DNA from: Suillus spraguei
Taxonomy: Eukaryota; Basidiomycota; Agaricomycetes; Boletales; Suillaceae
DNA: 64,000 bases
NCBI GenBank assembly: GCA_016800925.1
Contig: JABCPU010000218.1
Location: 1-64,000, forward strand
Direction of reading: 5' to 3'
Shown here: one piece after another, positions 44,993 to 56,704 of the stretch
Layout of the letters: every line of letters starts with the position of its first letter
Position numbering within the stretch: the stretch's first letter is position 1
Program-made: the position numbers and the translations under genes
The notes under the pieces: generated by a model
Told to the model about the DNA's origin: nothing
The model's input: only the letters and a program-made list of their open reading frames with translations
The model's database searches: none

Positions 44993-45532
44993 ATGAACGC
45001 GCCAAACAGATTTGAGCTCTTTGTCCTCGAGGACGGCGAGAAACCGTGCGTTTATGTAATTATATTTCAAAGGTAGACACTTGACAGATGGGCCACAGCG
45101 TTGAAGTCACAGAAGACACCAAAATACCCAATGCAGCCACTTTCAAAATCGTGAAACAAGACCACACGTTGGGTAACATGATTCGCGCGTACGTCTCTAC
45201 TAAGCACCCGTGTTCTACCTCCTGTAGTGTGTGAATCGTTTTCCAGGCAAGTTCTTTCGATGCCTCAAGTGCTCTTTGCCGGATACAAAGTACCTCATCC
45301 ACTGCATCCCTATTTCCTGTTGAAAATCCAGACGGATGGGACCATGACTCCGCAAGCTGTCCTCGAGCAAGCCTGCACGAAACTCATCGCTACAATATCT
45401 TCGCTCGAGGCAAAGTTTAAGCGAGAGTTCTCCTTCAAGACAACTGAGGGTAATGTACCAGAGGACCCATATGGCACGACAGGCACAGGTGCACAGAGCT
45501 GGGGGACGGGGAAGGATTATCTGGACTTTTAA
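44993..45532 (+). CDS. RPB11: RNA polymerase II subunit Rpb11
   Basis: The small alpha-like subunit that pairs with Rpb3 in RNA polymerase II assembly. Exons: 44,993-45,045, 45,099-45,188, 45,247-45,532; 429 bases, 142 residues plus stop, close to the family norm of about 120 plus a tail. It begins MNAPNRFELFVLEDGEK, continues VEVTEDTKIPNAATFKIVKQ, and has the hallmark DHTLGNMIRAQVL and FAGYKVPHPL. After the last helix (LIATISSLEAKFKREF) it has a Gly/Thr-rich tail ending GKDYLDF. Phases at each junction keep the frame. It converges with MTG1 (stop codons about 210 bp apart). Intact. Confidence 0.95.
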
Positions 45533-45743
45533 AATATACATCGTATCTACCTGTCACATCGTGGTCGTACATGTGCATATAATATCGCCTTCCGTTGTGT
45601 GCCACTCCGAACCACACGGATCACCGCGGCAACGTGTCTGCTAGTAAGATTTCACAGGGCACATTCGGTACGTTAGGAATTAGAGTGATTGAGCGCAGCT
45701 AAACGTAAGTAATGCGGGATGCCGTAGAAAACACCGTGGATAA

Positions 45744-47539
45744 TTATGCAGCTTTACGTGCAGCAAACTTCGCCTTGGATTTCGCAGCGCGCATGGACTG
45801 CTTCTCCTGCCAGCTACGTTTCCTCTCTTGGGTTGTACTGATACCGACTCCTAACCGCTCGTCCTCGCTTGCCGCCCTAATCGATTCATCTATGCAATCT
45901 TCCATTTTCATCTGCACCGCCGATTCAAAACCTCCGCCGGTGGAATTCATAGTTGTGTCCACCGTCCATTCGAAATCAAAACCCCATCCACGTCGCAGTG
46001 ATGGTGCATGAGCTCCATCCGACCCCGTCGGAATATTTTCTGGAACAGAAGCGGATACGAGACCGCCTTCGTGGCGCCACCATTCTACGAACCACTTCGC
46101 TGCTCTCACGGTGTCCTTCTCGCCCCCTCGCAACAGCATATTAAGCCGTGTCGCAAGTTGTTCCAAAAAAAATTCCGCATCCGTAAATGGACGCGAACCA
46201 GGCGGGAGGAGTGTCAAGTATGCTGGTGCTATATCTATCGTGTCAGAACTGCAAGGCAGTTACGGCAGAGTAGACGCACAAATAGGATTTAACACGTTCA
46301 ACCTATACAGCAAGTATGCAACAAGCGCTTCAGTGTCATATAAACTCTCTTTGATTCCGGCTACAGTGAAATATATTTCAGCCAAAAGTGCACCGGTGAT
46401 AAAATTCATTTTACCTATGAGAGCAAGCTTGACTCCTCGCTCTGCACCGCGATCGCCTCTCCCAAGAAATGGTAGCATTACACCAGGTGAGTCGTATGAA
46501 TATACAAGTGGGTCTTCTGAGAGCTTAAGACGGGTCGAGATAGCGCGTGTATGTCCAGGCTGTGCGGACGTCTGTAGTGCCTTTGGCGTCCCTGGATGCA
46601 TGTGCTAAACTCATTTTTGGGGTCAATGTATGATTTCAACTCACGACCTGGGATGCCCATATTGCGAAGGGAATTCAATAACGTTGATTTGCCAACATTA
46701 GGCATGCCAATCACTAGGACATTCATCTCAGTTGCATGAGGGTTTCTCTTGGCTATATCTACATTTCATTAGCTCCATTGCGCTAAGAGAAACACGGTAG
46801 ACATGTCGAGGAAATCAGTGACATACTTACGAGCATCTCGCTAAGGGATCTTATGTCTCGCGGTTTATTACAAGAAGCAAAATGCACCGTTTGATCAGGA
46901 AATTTTGCCTTCATGGCTCTCTTGAAGGGCTGCGTTTAAGGGGGAATAAGCCAGCACGATGAACAGAGGAGGCAAGGAATTACCTCAACACCCCATTCAG
47001 GGACAAAGTCGCGCTTGTTTAAGACCACGATACGTTCGCAGATTGGGCCACCATATCCTAGGGACAAATTCCTCGATGTAGTGAGGGAAAGGGGTGTGAC
47101 GTGGGTGGAGTGGTGTCCTCGCTCGGCCCTCCATTTGCTGATAGCGCCTGTCAAAAATAGAATTTGTCAGGGCCGAAAAATGCTACTCGTCGTAAAATAG
47201 GTCGACTACAAAACGGAGCAAGAACGGACTAAATAAGATAACAGTCACATAGATGACAGCGGAAGCAATGATAGGGTGGAATTGGAACTAGACCAAGATG
47301 TGATATTGTTTCTTTCTCAAAGCGGCTGCGCACCGGGACCGAGTAATGGATAGACCGGAGGAGATAAGCTTACCTTCTAAATTGTTGTTAATGCTAGTAA
47401 GAGGCAGACGAGAGTCTCTGAGCTCCAGGACGACATCTGTACGGGATAGTAGTGCTGGAAGCTGCTTCGTAAACCGGTTCATGTGTCCAGGGAACCATGA
47501 CGGTGCAGATGGTAGTGCAGGAAATGATATAACGGACAT
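45744..47539 (-). CDS. MTG1: Mitochondrial ribosome-assembly GTPase Mtg1
   Basis: A circularly permuted GTPase acting in mitochondrial large-subunit assembly. Exon 1 (47,374-47,539) starts MSVISFPALPSAPSWFPGHM; WFPGHMNR is the family signature, followed by LELRDSRLPLTSIN. Exon 2 gives ISKWRAERG and the G4 motif NKRD in VVLNKRDFVPEWG (about 47,030). Later exons hold the Walker-type G1 GMPNVGKSTLLNSLR (about 46,705-46,660), the threonine region TSAQPGHTR, and G3 DSPGV (about 46,490). So the order is G4-G1-G3, as expected. The C-terminal helical domain ends KSKAKFAARKAA. At least five exons. No clear long mitochondrial presequence beyond the first 12 residues. Intact as far as visible. Confidence 0.9.
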
Positions 47540-48475
47540 CCTTTTTAGCTAGCCGTTAGTTAGCAGACTGTGAATTCAGTCGGCGGCAAAACGGGATGAT
47601 GGTTTCTGATCGAAGTTTGGTCCAGGAAAATGGAGAGAAGTGGGCCACGTTCCAACCTAAGACAATTGGAATGCAAGACAAGCGAGAACCGTAATTGCTA
47701 TAATGAAATTTGACCTATTAGACTAGCTGTTGTAATCTTTCAGCTGTGTGGTGTTGGTTCGTGACAAAAGAATTACCGAAGTAAGTATACACTCAAGGAA
47801 TGAACATTATGGTTGTTTGGCTTTGTTGAATTCTAAAGCCCCCGGCATCTCGGCAGGATCAATCACTGATGCCTTGACGGAGCGCGATCGCAGGGAGACT
47901 CGGTTTGAACTGGGCCGTGCATCGGCGTTCATTGTATGATGTCACTGCATCTTTTCAAGCTGTGGATGCGAATCTGCTCATAAGCTACATGCTGTGAAAT
48001 CCCAGATTATCAGGAATTCCATTCGTCGGCCGACATCAAAATCGGTCACCATACATACACATATTTAGCAAGGAAGACCCAAAAAGGTTGGTAGATAAAG
48101 AAAGCCGACACTATGGCGCCCGACCAAGTAATGGAAGACGACAAGATTCAATGTTAAGGCCACGGGGTAAAACAAATACAGAACTAGGACCAAATTGATA
48201 TATGTGTGCATATACTGTAGTTATAGTTATTGGGATGAGCGAGAGAGATGTATGAAACCGGTTGAGCAGAGGATAACATGGTGACGAGAGTACACGAAGG
48301 GCGGGTAAGTTTCAGTTCGGACGAAATCCTTTCGACCGGTGGGCTGGTATCAGTGTAATTCCAAAGGGCGTCGCAATGAGAAGGGTGAAGGTATGATGCT
48401 GTGTGCAAGGAGCTGTGGAATCTTCATCAGATCACATTTTACAGCGGCAAGTAAGGCGGTGAAATATCGGACCAT
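47540..48475. other. Intergenic, no gene seen
   Basis: About 930 bp between MTG1's 5' end and the 3' end of the unknown gene. Short open frames show no family resemblance. It should include the MTG1 promoter. Confidence 0.5.
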
Positions 48476-49231
48476 TTATACCCAACCATCCTTTCCAACA
48501 CCTATTGCATCGAAACTTTTGCCACTGCGTGTGCGCCTCTCCTGTAGCACAGGAACTGCATCTAGATTGATGAGCTTCTCGGATGGCGGTGGCGAACCCT
48601 CCACCCAACCCTTCCAGCCCTTCTTCACTGCAATTCTTTTCTTTCGTGGTTGTGGAGCGCTTCTGAAGTGACTCAAAGTAACACAATCGAGGTAGTCATC
48701 TGCAGGTGTGCGGGGGCGCTTTGATGATGTACGAGATGTGGCTGAAGAACTTGACGGTCCGGGGGTAGACTGTGGGGAAGAGGCCATTGGGGGCGGTGTA
48801 ACGGATACAGAGCGCTGCATCGTCGCAATGTGTATAGTAGGTCGGTGACTCGTCCCGCGGGCGCGCCAGAAAGAGGAGGGCTGCATGACGGGGGCGCTGA
48901 CTGATTGGATGGCTGCGATGGGCGCAGGGGAAGGTGCAGTGGCACTCTCCACTTTGATAGATTTCTCTGGAACCTTTGAGGTAGCTTTTGTCCTTTGTTT
49001 CTCCTTCAAGCGTTCCCTCTTCTCTTTCTTTTTGGTCCTACGCGTCTCTTCCTCTTTCTCAACCTCTTTATAAGGTGCTACGCCATTGAGTAGGCTAGTA
49101 AGCACATCCCGAGGAGGACGAAGATCGAAATCGCCAGCAAGGACACTAGTAGCGGTGCGGCGCTGTCGCTTATGCGCCAGAAACATTGGCTGGTGGTGGG
49201 GGACCAAACGGATTGTTGTTGAGAGGGGCAT
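48476..49231 (-). CDS. Basic, low-complexity protein of unknown function
   Basis: An uninterrupted frame of about 250 residues. I chose the Met at 49,231 (MPLSTTIRLVPHHQPMFLAH) because upstream codons look like intron or leader text. It has a short basic patch (HKRQRRT), a conserved-looking segment LRPPRDVLTSLLNGVAPYKE, and a long charged coiled region (EKEEETRRTKKKEKRERLKE). A Pro/Ser-rich middle with KRPRTP follows, and a basic C-terminal part RKKRIAVKKGWKGWVEG then RTRSGKSFDAIG. The composition and basic clusters suggest a nuclear protein; I do not recognise a family. An upstream exon at 49,320-49,372 is possible. Confidence 0.6.
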   Translation of the reverse strand: MPLSTTIRLVPHHQPMFLAHKRQRRTATSVLAGDFDLRPPRDVLTSLLNGVAPYKEVEKEEETRRTKKKEKRERLKEKQRTKATSKVPEKSIKVESATAPSPAPIAAIQSVSAPVMQPSSFWRARGTSHRPTIHIATMQRSVSVTPPPMASSPQSTPGPSSSSATSRTSSKRPRTPADDYLDCVTLSHFRSAPQPRKKRIAVKKGWKGWVEGSPPPSEKLINLDAVPVLQERRTRSGKSFDAIGVGKDGWV

Positions 49232-49372
49232 GGAGTAGGGGAAAGTATAAAAGAAAAGCGCAGTGGAGTCGTGTTTTAAAGTAATTCTCATTGCTTGTTG
49301 TACACTTACGGCAAAAGGATAAGCACCCACAAACAAATCATCGTTGATTCTTCCACACCACAACCATATCAA

Positions 49373-51985
49373 TCACGGAACCTTCCACGCTTCCTTGGAA
49401 GTCCCTAGAAAAATGATCATTCTGTACGATCTTGGCCACCGGCCTGCGCCAGGGCCGCCAGGCCACTGGTTAAAACAAAATAAATAAGCTATTTCCCCTC
49501 TTGAGCTTGACCACACAGCCTGATGTGGCAGCTGCTGTGCAACCTTGCACGTTTTTGGTCCAACGCTGATATGGTCTGGGAACATTCCAGGAACTGCGCT
49601 CCCGCCATGTTTCTAATCTAGCTCTATTGTGAACTATGATTGGCAATGATACTCTTATCCATCACAATCAGATGAAATCAGCATCCCCCGAATGGTGCTG
49701 ATTTTTCTAACAGAGGCTTCCATAGCATCTTGATTCTTCGCGGGCGCTTATACTAGTGGTCCATTTGACTTCAACCAGTAAAAATATCCCTGCGGCTGGC
49801 CGCACCCGGGGACTCGCCGTTAGAAACTATTCAAGCCCCGAAGAACAAAGAAGAAGGACCTCCAGATCCCGAGTCTCTCCCGCGCATCCTCCACGACAAA
49901 CGGATGCGCCTCACGGCGTTATTGCGGCATGCCGTAGTTGTCGAGCCTCAACATTCGTACCTTTTAATTGAATTATTAGGACGGTCGATAATTTACGCAC
50001 TAGCCCTAGATCTGTCCTACTTTGTAGGTTTCAGCAGGTCTTCTTTACCACCGTAAATCACGCACTGACACACGCCTATGGCGTGTGCTTGGAGAATCCA
50101 TCACTCCGCGATGATGTGTTTCCCTATGGGGCACAACGAGGCCTAATACCTAAGCATCTCGTCATGGTGGAGCAGACACACGTGAATGAACGTGGACTTT
50201 CATTTTGGAGAAAGTGAGTCGACTTCAGTCAAATTCACTAAATATAATAGACAGATGAAGGACGCCAATCACAGCCTCGAGGCTAGCGTGCGGCTGTCAT
50301 GTTGTAGAACAATTTGCCGATTTCGGGCGGAACACCACAGTGCAGGTGAAACTCTTTTTCAAATAAATACTGTTTACTCTCATAGGTGATACCCTGCGAA
50401 AAAAATTGCTTGCGGCATGTTTTCAGTAGTCTGGCGTAGCTCCTCCCTGCGGCCAATCGAACAGGAAATTTATGCAACAGGGGCCACTCCTTACTCGACC
50501 TTCTAAGCCCTCCAAAACTCTTACCAATGTTAAAGGACATTAAAAGGTCCTCGTAAGACAACACCCGGCTTACTTTTTGCCTTGACTTTCGACAGAACGT
50601 TATTGGCCCCACGAGTTATTGCATAACGACCGTGCCGCTATATGGTATTGGCAAAGGGTTGCAACACTGCGGGACAACGTATTGCGGATTAAATTGTCTC
50701 GTCACGAGTCTTGATCGCTTTTGCACTTGACTATATTCTTTATCACTACTTATTGTGGCACTGATGTTTCTTGACAGATTATAAAATGATTCGAGTGTAG
50801 GGCAAGTGGTGATAATACGGCGGGGTAGAGAGACATCCCCGTCTGTTGTTTCTCGGCACTGCCAGCAAAGTGTCGGACGTTGTTACCGAATGTGCTCTCA
50901 TCCATCTTGGGATCGCAACATTTGTCCAAGAGCAAGATTAAAAGACCAACCAAAGATCCCGGTTTCAATGTGGTACAGCCTCAATTTTTTGATTACAAAC
51001 ATGTCACTATCCAGGGATACATCCACTTTGCTCACATGAATCTTCTCAGGGTAGATGACTGGGCGTTGGAAAACATCTCGCTGCGCTGTGGCTGGATTTT
51101 TACTACTTGTAAGTGCCGCAATGTATTGCATTGTAACGGATCCTTCCGGTACGCCGTGTGAAGACGCATTAATATTAATGATAGGCAACATATACCGGGG
51201 GGCGGGGCTACTATATAACCTCCCGTTGGAAGACAAATACCACATGCATGCCATGTGACATGATGTGCCTCCGAGGGGGTGTAACATGGTCAGACCGCCG
51301 CCCACATAACCGTTACACCAATAGGTGAAATACTGAAAGCTTAGCTTTCAGCATCAGCGGCGATATATGTACTGATTATGGGAACTCAGGTGAGCCGGCG
51401 TGCTTACAGGGGGTTCGACTCTCCGGGAAAAACATATCATAGTCCTCACCACTTTCACAAAGGAATATAAAAACAGGTTGCCTTCAAGTACGTGCGTCGG
51501 AAATAGTGCAATGCATCGTCCAGATATACTTATAAAGGGCATGCATATTTAAACCGCAGTCGTAATGTCCAACGAAAATGGGGCTAGGAGGAGCCGCAGC
51601 GCGGGATCTATCGAAATTCTGCTACATGCAGGTGCACAAGATAAATAGCTGAACAAGTTTGTCGACCTGACGTAAGCACGCTGGCTTACTAGAGTTCCCA
51701 TAATCTACACATTGTAATACTGTGCGCGGTATTGAAACACAAGCTTTCAGTATCACTGCTTTTTAGCGTAACAGTTAGGGGTCCTGACTAAGTTACAGAT
51801 AGTTTTCAACTGGACGAGATATCAAAAAAGTCTTGCGCAGAAAAATCTGGGCGTCGGGCTATCCTGAGGACACCAATTAAATTATCTCATTATAGTCCTG
51901 GTCTCAAACGAATAACGTATTGTACAATATAGGTGGATGGATCGGTGATGTGCTCGCCCAGACTTCCGAAGGAAAGACGGATGAA
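49373..51985. other. Long intergenic stretch (2.6 kb)
   Basis: No open frame above about 135 codons and no recognisable family on either strand. Two 5'-GAAAGCTTAGCTTTC-like palindromes lie near 51,338 and related AAGCTTTCAGTATCA text near 51,742. A plausible non-coding or long regulatory region. Confidence 0.45.
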
Positions 51986-52879
51986 CTACTGGTTACCGCT
52001 CTCTTTACGAGCGCCAGCGGCAGCTTTGTATTCCTCCATATCCTGGTCGAGTTCAGCAAGTGACTTTTTGGAAACATTTGATTTATTTAGGCGCCGTGGG
52101 CCCTTCTTGCGGCGCCTTGATACGGCTTTCGTTCCAGCAGTCTGAACACTGCGCGGTGATACTATAATTTTTTGAGGGGGGCTGAAAATCGGGCTCGATC
52201 AATAAGTTCAGAAAACCACTTAACAAAAAATATCTTACACAGGCAAAACGTTTACGTTCAGGACTTGACTCTGAGGAGCAAGGGGGCCACCCTTAGTAGG
52301 AGTACCCGCGAGTTTCCCGATGCGCCCCAGTAGTGAAGGAACCGCGGATGTAGGTGTAGATCGTGTAGACCCCGCGACGTCATCCGAATCAACAATTATT
52401 TCAATCTTTATTGGACGTCCTGGCACAAAATCAATGTAAGCAGGCTGAATAGACAAGAGGAGCGAGTGTAAGTAACTTACTGCCGTCGATGAGTTTACCA
52501 TCATATTTTTCACGAGCTACGGCTGCATCACCTGGGCGCTGAAACGTTATGACCGCCATCCCTTTCGAGCGCCCTTGTGTGTTGTATATCACGAAACACT
52601 CTTTCAAAGGACCTACGGTCTTCTTGAACAGTTCCTATGAACAGTAGCTTGTGGTCCTGTGCCTTTCAGGTGGATACTGGGATAACCACGCACTTCGACT
52701 TCTGTTTCTCCAACATCTACAGGGAGCCTACTGAGCAGAATCTTGCTTCCTCTTTCTTTTTGCTTGTCCTTGCTGTCCCGCCATGCAGGTGGCACATTTC
52801 CAGCTTGGTTTCCGAGAAGGTTGCGCTTTGCGCCATGGTAAGAGGTGATACGCGCTTGGGGACGGTCTCGTGTAGACAT
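51986..52879 (-). CDS. YRA1: mRNA export adaptor, Yra1/ALY/REF type
   Basis: An RNA-binding adaptor that links spliced mRNP to Mex67 and the helicase Sub2/UAP56. It starts MSTRDRPQARITSYHG (ATG at 52,879; an ATG three codons earlier is also possible), followed by the basic, Gly/Pro-containing N-terminal segment. The RRM begins KILLSRLPVDVGETEVE (RNP2, about 52,755-52,700). After introns it continues LKECFVIYNTQGRSKGMAVI (RNP1, about 52,600-52,560), ARE-KYDGKLIDGR and PIKIEIIVD. The C-terminal end has a Lys/Arg-rich stretch (SRRRKGPRRLNKS) and SLAELDQDMEEYKA, matching the family's UAP56-binding motif. About 4-5 exons. Intact in outline. Confidence 0.88.
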
Positions 52880-53179
52880 GGTATTCAAAAGCCTCGTGAT
52901 AGTAAACTAGGGGGAGTGCGAGTCGCGTCGACAAAGAATGCGAGGCACAAATAAAATGCATTATGTAAGCGGAGGGGTTACTAAACACGAAAATAGACTT
53001 GATAGGACTGGAGGGGTTGTGTGATTCAAAGATTAGATTTTCCAATTTTGCCTTCTTTGCCTTCCAGGACTCACTCCCCTGGAAAGAGGACGCTGTTCCT
53101 AAATTTGCCGCTTTGCTGCTTGCCCTTCTGTGACAGCAGACGATCCTGCAAACTCTTCATCACACTGGTATTCTGGAAA

Positions 53180-55205
53180 ATGGACCCCAGTCGTGGTCAA
53201 GACAACAACTTGAACCTCCAGAAGGACTTCTTGGCCTTTCTGTTTCCGGAATCTTCCTCCGACCAACATGACTCTCAGCAGAACGAAGCTATGAACACAG
53301 CTGCTGTGCACGGTCAACGCTCGAATTCTGGGATGCTCAACTTCACCGGAAATGCCAACTCTCCTCCTTTCAATCAACAATTAGATCTTATGGCCATGAA
53401 CAATCTCATGTCTGTACAGGGCATGGACACCACGGCACTTCCGGCCCTGCCCAATTCCACGGGCCTTATGCCTCAAGTCATTTTTGAACAACAGTACAAG
53501 CTTACTCAGCTGCACCAGCTGCAGCAGCTTCAAACTCAAATTCAGAATCAAATTTTTCAGCAGCAGGTGAGCTAGCATCCTTGTTCCGTGCTTTCCCACC
53601 TTGTCTGGTGCAGATGCACAAGAGTTTTATCTGAACATCGTGCTGAAGTATAATCTCTATCAGCTCGCCCTTATCAGTGGGCAGTCAGCCTTGAATACGC
53701 ATGATCCTAGCGTCGAGCCTGCGGCAAGGGATCAGATTACATCGTTTAGTGGTCTTCCGACTCCAAGTGAGATTCATTTGGTTTACCTCCAGATTCACCC
53801 CTCATCGCCATCATAGTGTCTTCCACGGAGCTCCGCCCCTTGCCTAACCCAGAGTTTCTCAGCCGGATTGGCTCACAATACCCCAATCCTCCTCCTCAAG
53901 ATGTGTACTCATCCCATGCGCTTGATCCTGTTTCCCTTCCCTCTCCCCATGACGTTTCCGTCTCCTCGCAATATCTTCGTGACATGCGCCATCCAGGTTC
54001 TAGCTCTGCGCCTGCCAATATAGTCTTTCGTCACACGAGCCCTCCCATGCCGCTTCCATCACCTCCAGACCTTGACATCGACATTTCTCCGTTGACGAGC
54101 CCCTGGCTTGAGGCATACCATAACCAACGTCCCCCAAATAAGCGCACGATATCACCAAGTGCAGAAGATGCGGCGCGTGCGGTGCGAAAGCGGGGACCCT
54201 CTATGACTTCTCCGGCGCCAACAGTAAAACAATCCATAAGGCATGCCAAGAGCGCAACTAATACCCCTCTTCTGCGTTCCACAAAATCTCGCAGGAACAG
54301 CACCGTCATGGAGACGGACTCGCCGTCACCTGTCGACCTGTCGATGCCGCCTCCCGCGCCTCCGGGACCTCGTCAATCCCCTCCCAACTCTGCAGCGCCG
54401 AGCACTCGTGAAGCGACATCGCCAATGACTCCTGTCACTCCCGCAAGCATAATGAATCTTGGCCGTCTGGGTATTAGCAGTAGCCTCACTACTACCACAG
54501 CACCCACGTCTCAGAAAGCTGATAGAGTAAAAGAACCCGTTAGGGCCAGGAAAACGCCTGATAGCGGTGCACTAACCAAAGGATCCAAGAAGGGCGCACT
54601 GCCGCTCATCAGTCCTGGACCTAAACCGATTTTACCAGGTGCGCTCTTGTTCTAAATGTCGTTGAAATATTTGATGTGAATTCCTGTTCGCTTTAGCAGC
54701 TAGCACGCCACCATCTGCAAATGCAGGCTCTTCTGCACTTTCACCTCCCATTCCTAATCGCAAGTCTCACAAGGACGCCGAACAAAAACGTCGCGATTCT
54801 CTGAAAACTGCATATGACGATTTGCGCATTCTGCTCCCACCAGTTCCGCTACCTTCTGACGAAAACTTCCCTGATGAACCGATCCTTCCGGGTGCTTTAC
54901 CTCCTAGAGGACCACCGAAAGCTGGTGGGGATGGTCCAAATAAAGGTGTCAGCAAACTGCAACTTCTCAGATGCGGGAACGATTTTATTCGAACGCTCAA
55001 GGGTCGAGTAGAGCGTCGAGATAGGGAAATCGAGAATCTGAGGAGAGAGGTGCAGAGGCTGCGTGCCATTGCTGGAGATGTAGCTGGAGGGGAGCACATA
55101 GATCTAGAACAAGATCTGGATGCCATTGAGGCTTATTCGACTTTCCGCCAATCGTCACTAGGTGCCGTTGCAGAGGGGGACGACGCGGACGATGCTGAAG
55201 AGTGA
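53180..55205 (+). CDS. bHLH-leucine zipper transcription factor
   Basis: Four exons: 53,180-53,566; 53,664-53,766; 53,817-54,638; 54,697 (or 54,700)-55,205. The start MDPSRGQDNNLNLQKDFLAF leads to a Gln-rich stretch (53,500-53,565) typical of activation domains, then about 300 residues of Pro/Ser-rich sequence. The basic region SHKDAEQKRRDSL (about 54,763-54,800) keeps His, Glu and Arg at the positions that read CACGTG E-boxes. Helix 1 is LKTAYDDLRILLPP. The loop is long (about 45 residues, Pro-rich), and helix 2/zipper is KLQLLRCGNDFIRTLKGRV followed by ENLRREVQRLRAI. The C-terminal tail is acidic. Target genes are unknown. The last acceptor is a TAGCAG tandem site. Confidence 0.88.
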
Positions 55206-55601
55206 GAGGCAGGCTGCTAGTCTATGACAATGATTTCTTTTTGTCAAAACATGTATAGTTATTCTTGCTAAACAAAGATTGACTGGAGTGGACTACCGCC
55301 AGAACAGTAGTCAAACCACTTATAGTATGCAGCATGTGCCATATCCTTCGATGGGGGAAATAGTCCTTTTACAGGGAGAAGACATTTCTTTGATCGGCCA
55401 CCTTGTTATGTAAGGTAATTGACCGCGAAAATCCTTCGGAAAGACCCGCCTCGGTCGTAACTTTTAACCATATTCCATGCGTCCCTCAGTCAGGCACCAA
55501 GATAACCCTGACTTATTACATAATTATTTACTCAGTTCTGAATTTGGTATCTCGTTGAAGTTTCCTTCACGGGACTGTCATTTTCCCTCTCCAGACTCAT
55601 C
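55206..55601. other. Intergenic, no gene seen
   Basis: Probable 3' end of the bHLH gene and promoter of the next gene. Nothing else visible. Confidence 0.5.
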
Positions 55602-56255
55602 ATGTCTGTGCACGCTGCACGCAGTCCCCTGTAAGTCAAGCTTCATTATATCAAAGATGCGCCTAACATTCGCTAGATCCGCTATATTTTTGCTGCATAT
55701 CGCACTGGAGGCGCCGCTGGCCCTCCAGGCGTTTTGGTCCCCACAGAGCCTTCCCTTTCTGCAGATGAACAACACCACGGTAGTTATGTTGAAGGTTTGC
55801 TTATTTCAGGGTTCATCACGCGTGTAGCTTTTGATGTCACCTAGCTGTATGCCGCGTTGGCCACTGGATCCTGTATCACCGCTTTCCTGGCGTATCCTTT
55901 ACCAGGTATCATTCGCACGCTGCTTCAACTAAACATGAGATGAATAACGTTTTCAAACCAGAATTTCTGCCCGGAAAGCGTGCACTCGCAATAGGATTCT
56001 GCGTTTACCACAGCGTGGTGTCAACAATTCTGTTTCAGACTCCAAGGTTCATTCCTCACACCCTAGGTCCCTTCTTTGAGTCGTGCGTATTACTTTTTTT
56101 TCGTCCTAGGGAGATTCTAATGATCACCTTATAGTGTGAATCTTACACCTGAGGTCGTGTGGGGTACATTTCATGGTCTGCTGGGGCTTGGGATGGTGGT
56201 ATGGTGGCAATCGACGTTACAGTACGCAGCAGTAGCGAGAGGAGCCGCGCAGTAA
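55602..56255 (+). CDS. Small multipass membrane protein, unknown
   Basis: A short gene in 4-5 exons. It begins MSVHAARSP (55,602) before a GTAAGT intron, then continues IFLLHIALEAPLALQAFW and FLQMNNTTVVMLK. Next exons give LYAALATGSCITAFLAYPLP and KRALAIGFCVYHSVVSTILF, then QTPRFIPHTLGPFFE. The last exon is LTPEVVWGTFHGLLGLGMVV followed by WWQSTLQYA. Four hydrophobic helices of about 18-20 residues are visible in about 150 residues. I do not recognise an assigned function; the layout resembles uncharacterised small fungal integral membrane proteins. Frame choice at the second exon is a judgement based on hydrophobicity. Confidence 0.6.
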
Positions 56256-56393
56256 GCTCTGACATAGAAGGAACGACTGTTTTCATTCGTGTAAAGTCTG
56301 TCTAACATTAAGACCTAGTACTTTTAGATGTGTAGTATGAGTGCCCAGAAGAACCAAGTGGATATAATTGTGTGGGCGCATTCAGATAATATA

Positions 56394-56465
56394 TCCCGTT
56401 TAGCTCAGTTGGTAGAGCGCGTCACTAGTAATGACGAGGTCAGTCGTTCAAGTCGGCTAATGGGA
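56394..56465 (+). tRNA. tRNA-Thr: tRNA-Thr (anticodon AGU)
   Basis: 72 bases fold into a full cloverleaf. Acceptor stem TCCCGTT pairs with AATGGGA (one G-T pair). The D-arm is GCTC-AGTTGGTA-GAGC. The anticodon stem is CGTCA/TGACG with loop CTAGTAA, giving anticodon AGT. The T-arm is AGTCG-TTCAAGT-CGGCT. No intron. The internal promoter boxes (TAGCTCAGTTGG and GTTCAAGTC) are present, and a CTTTTT run at about 56,492-56,497 is the likely RNA polymerase III terminator. Confidence 0.93.
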
Positions 56466-56704
56466 AATCTTCGTGCTCAGTCATTAACCCTTCTTTTTAG
56501 CAAGTGCTCATTGTGTGCTTCGCATATTAATGATAAGTTGGAAAGAATGATGAGGCCTGAGGTTGCTTTCAGTTATAGTCTTAAACCTAGTTGTCGTGGG
56601 AGATAAGATAAGTGATCTTGTGTCAGCAACTTTCACTGGGCGAGGTGCACACTAGTACTGGTGCACATATCCAACTCCAACTCAAGTAATTGAGGCATCG
56701 AAGC

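Noticed and set aside
51179..51340. Possible CRISPR or small RNA locus from short palindromes
   Set aside because: No regular repeat-spacer pattern. Single palindromes such as GAAAGCTTAGCTTTC are too short to claim an RNA gene.
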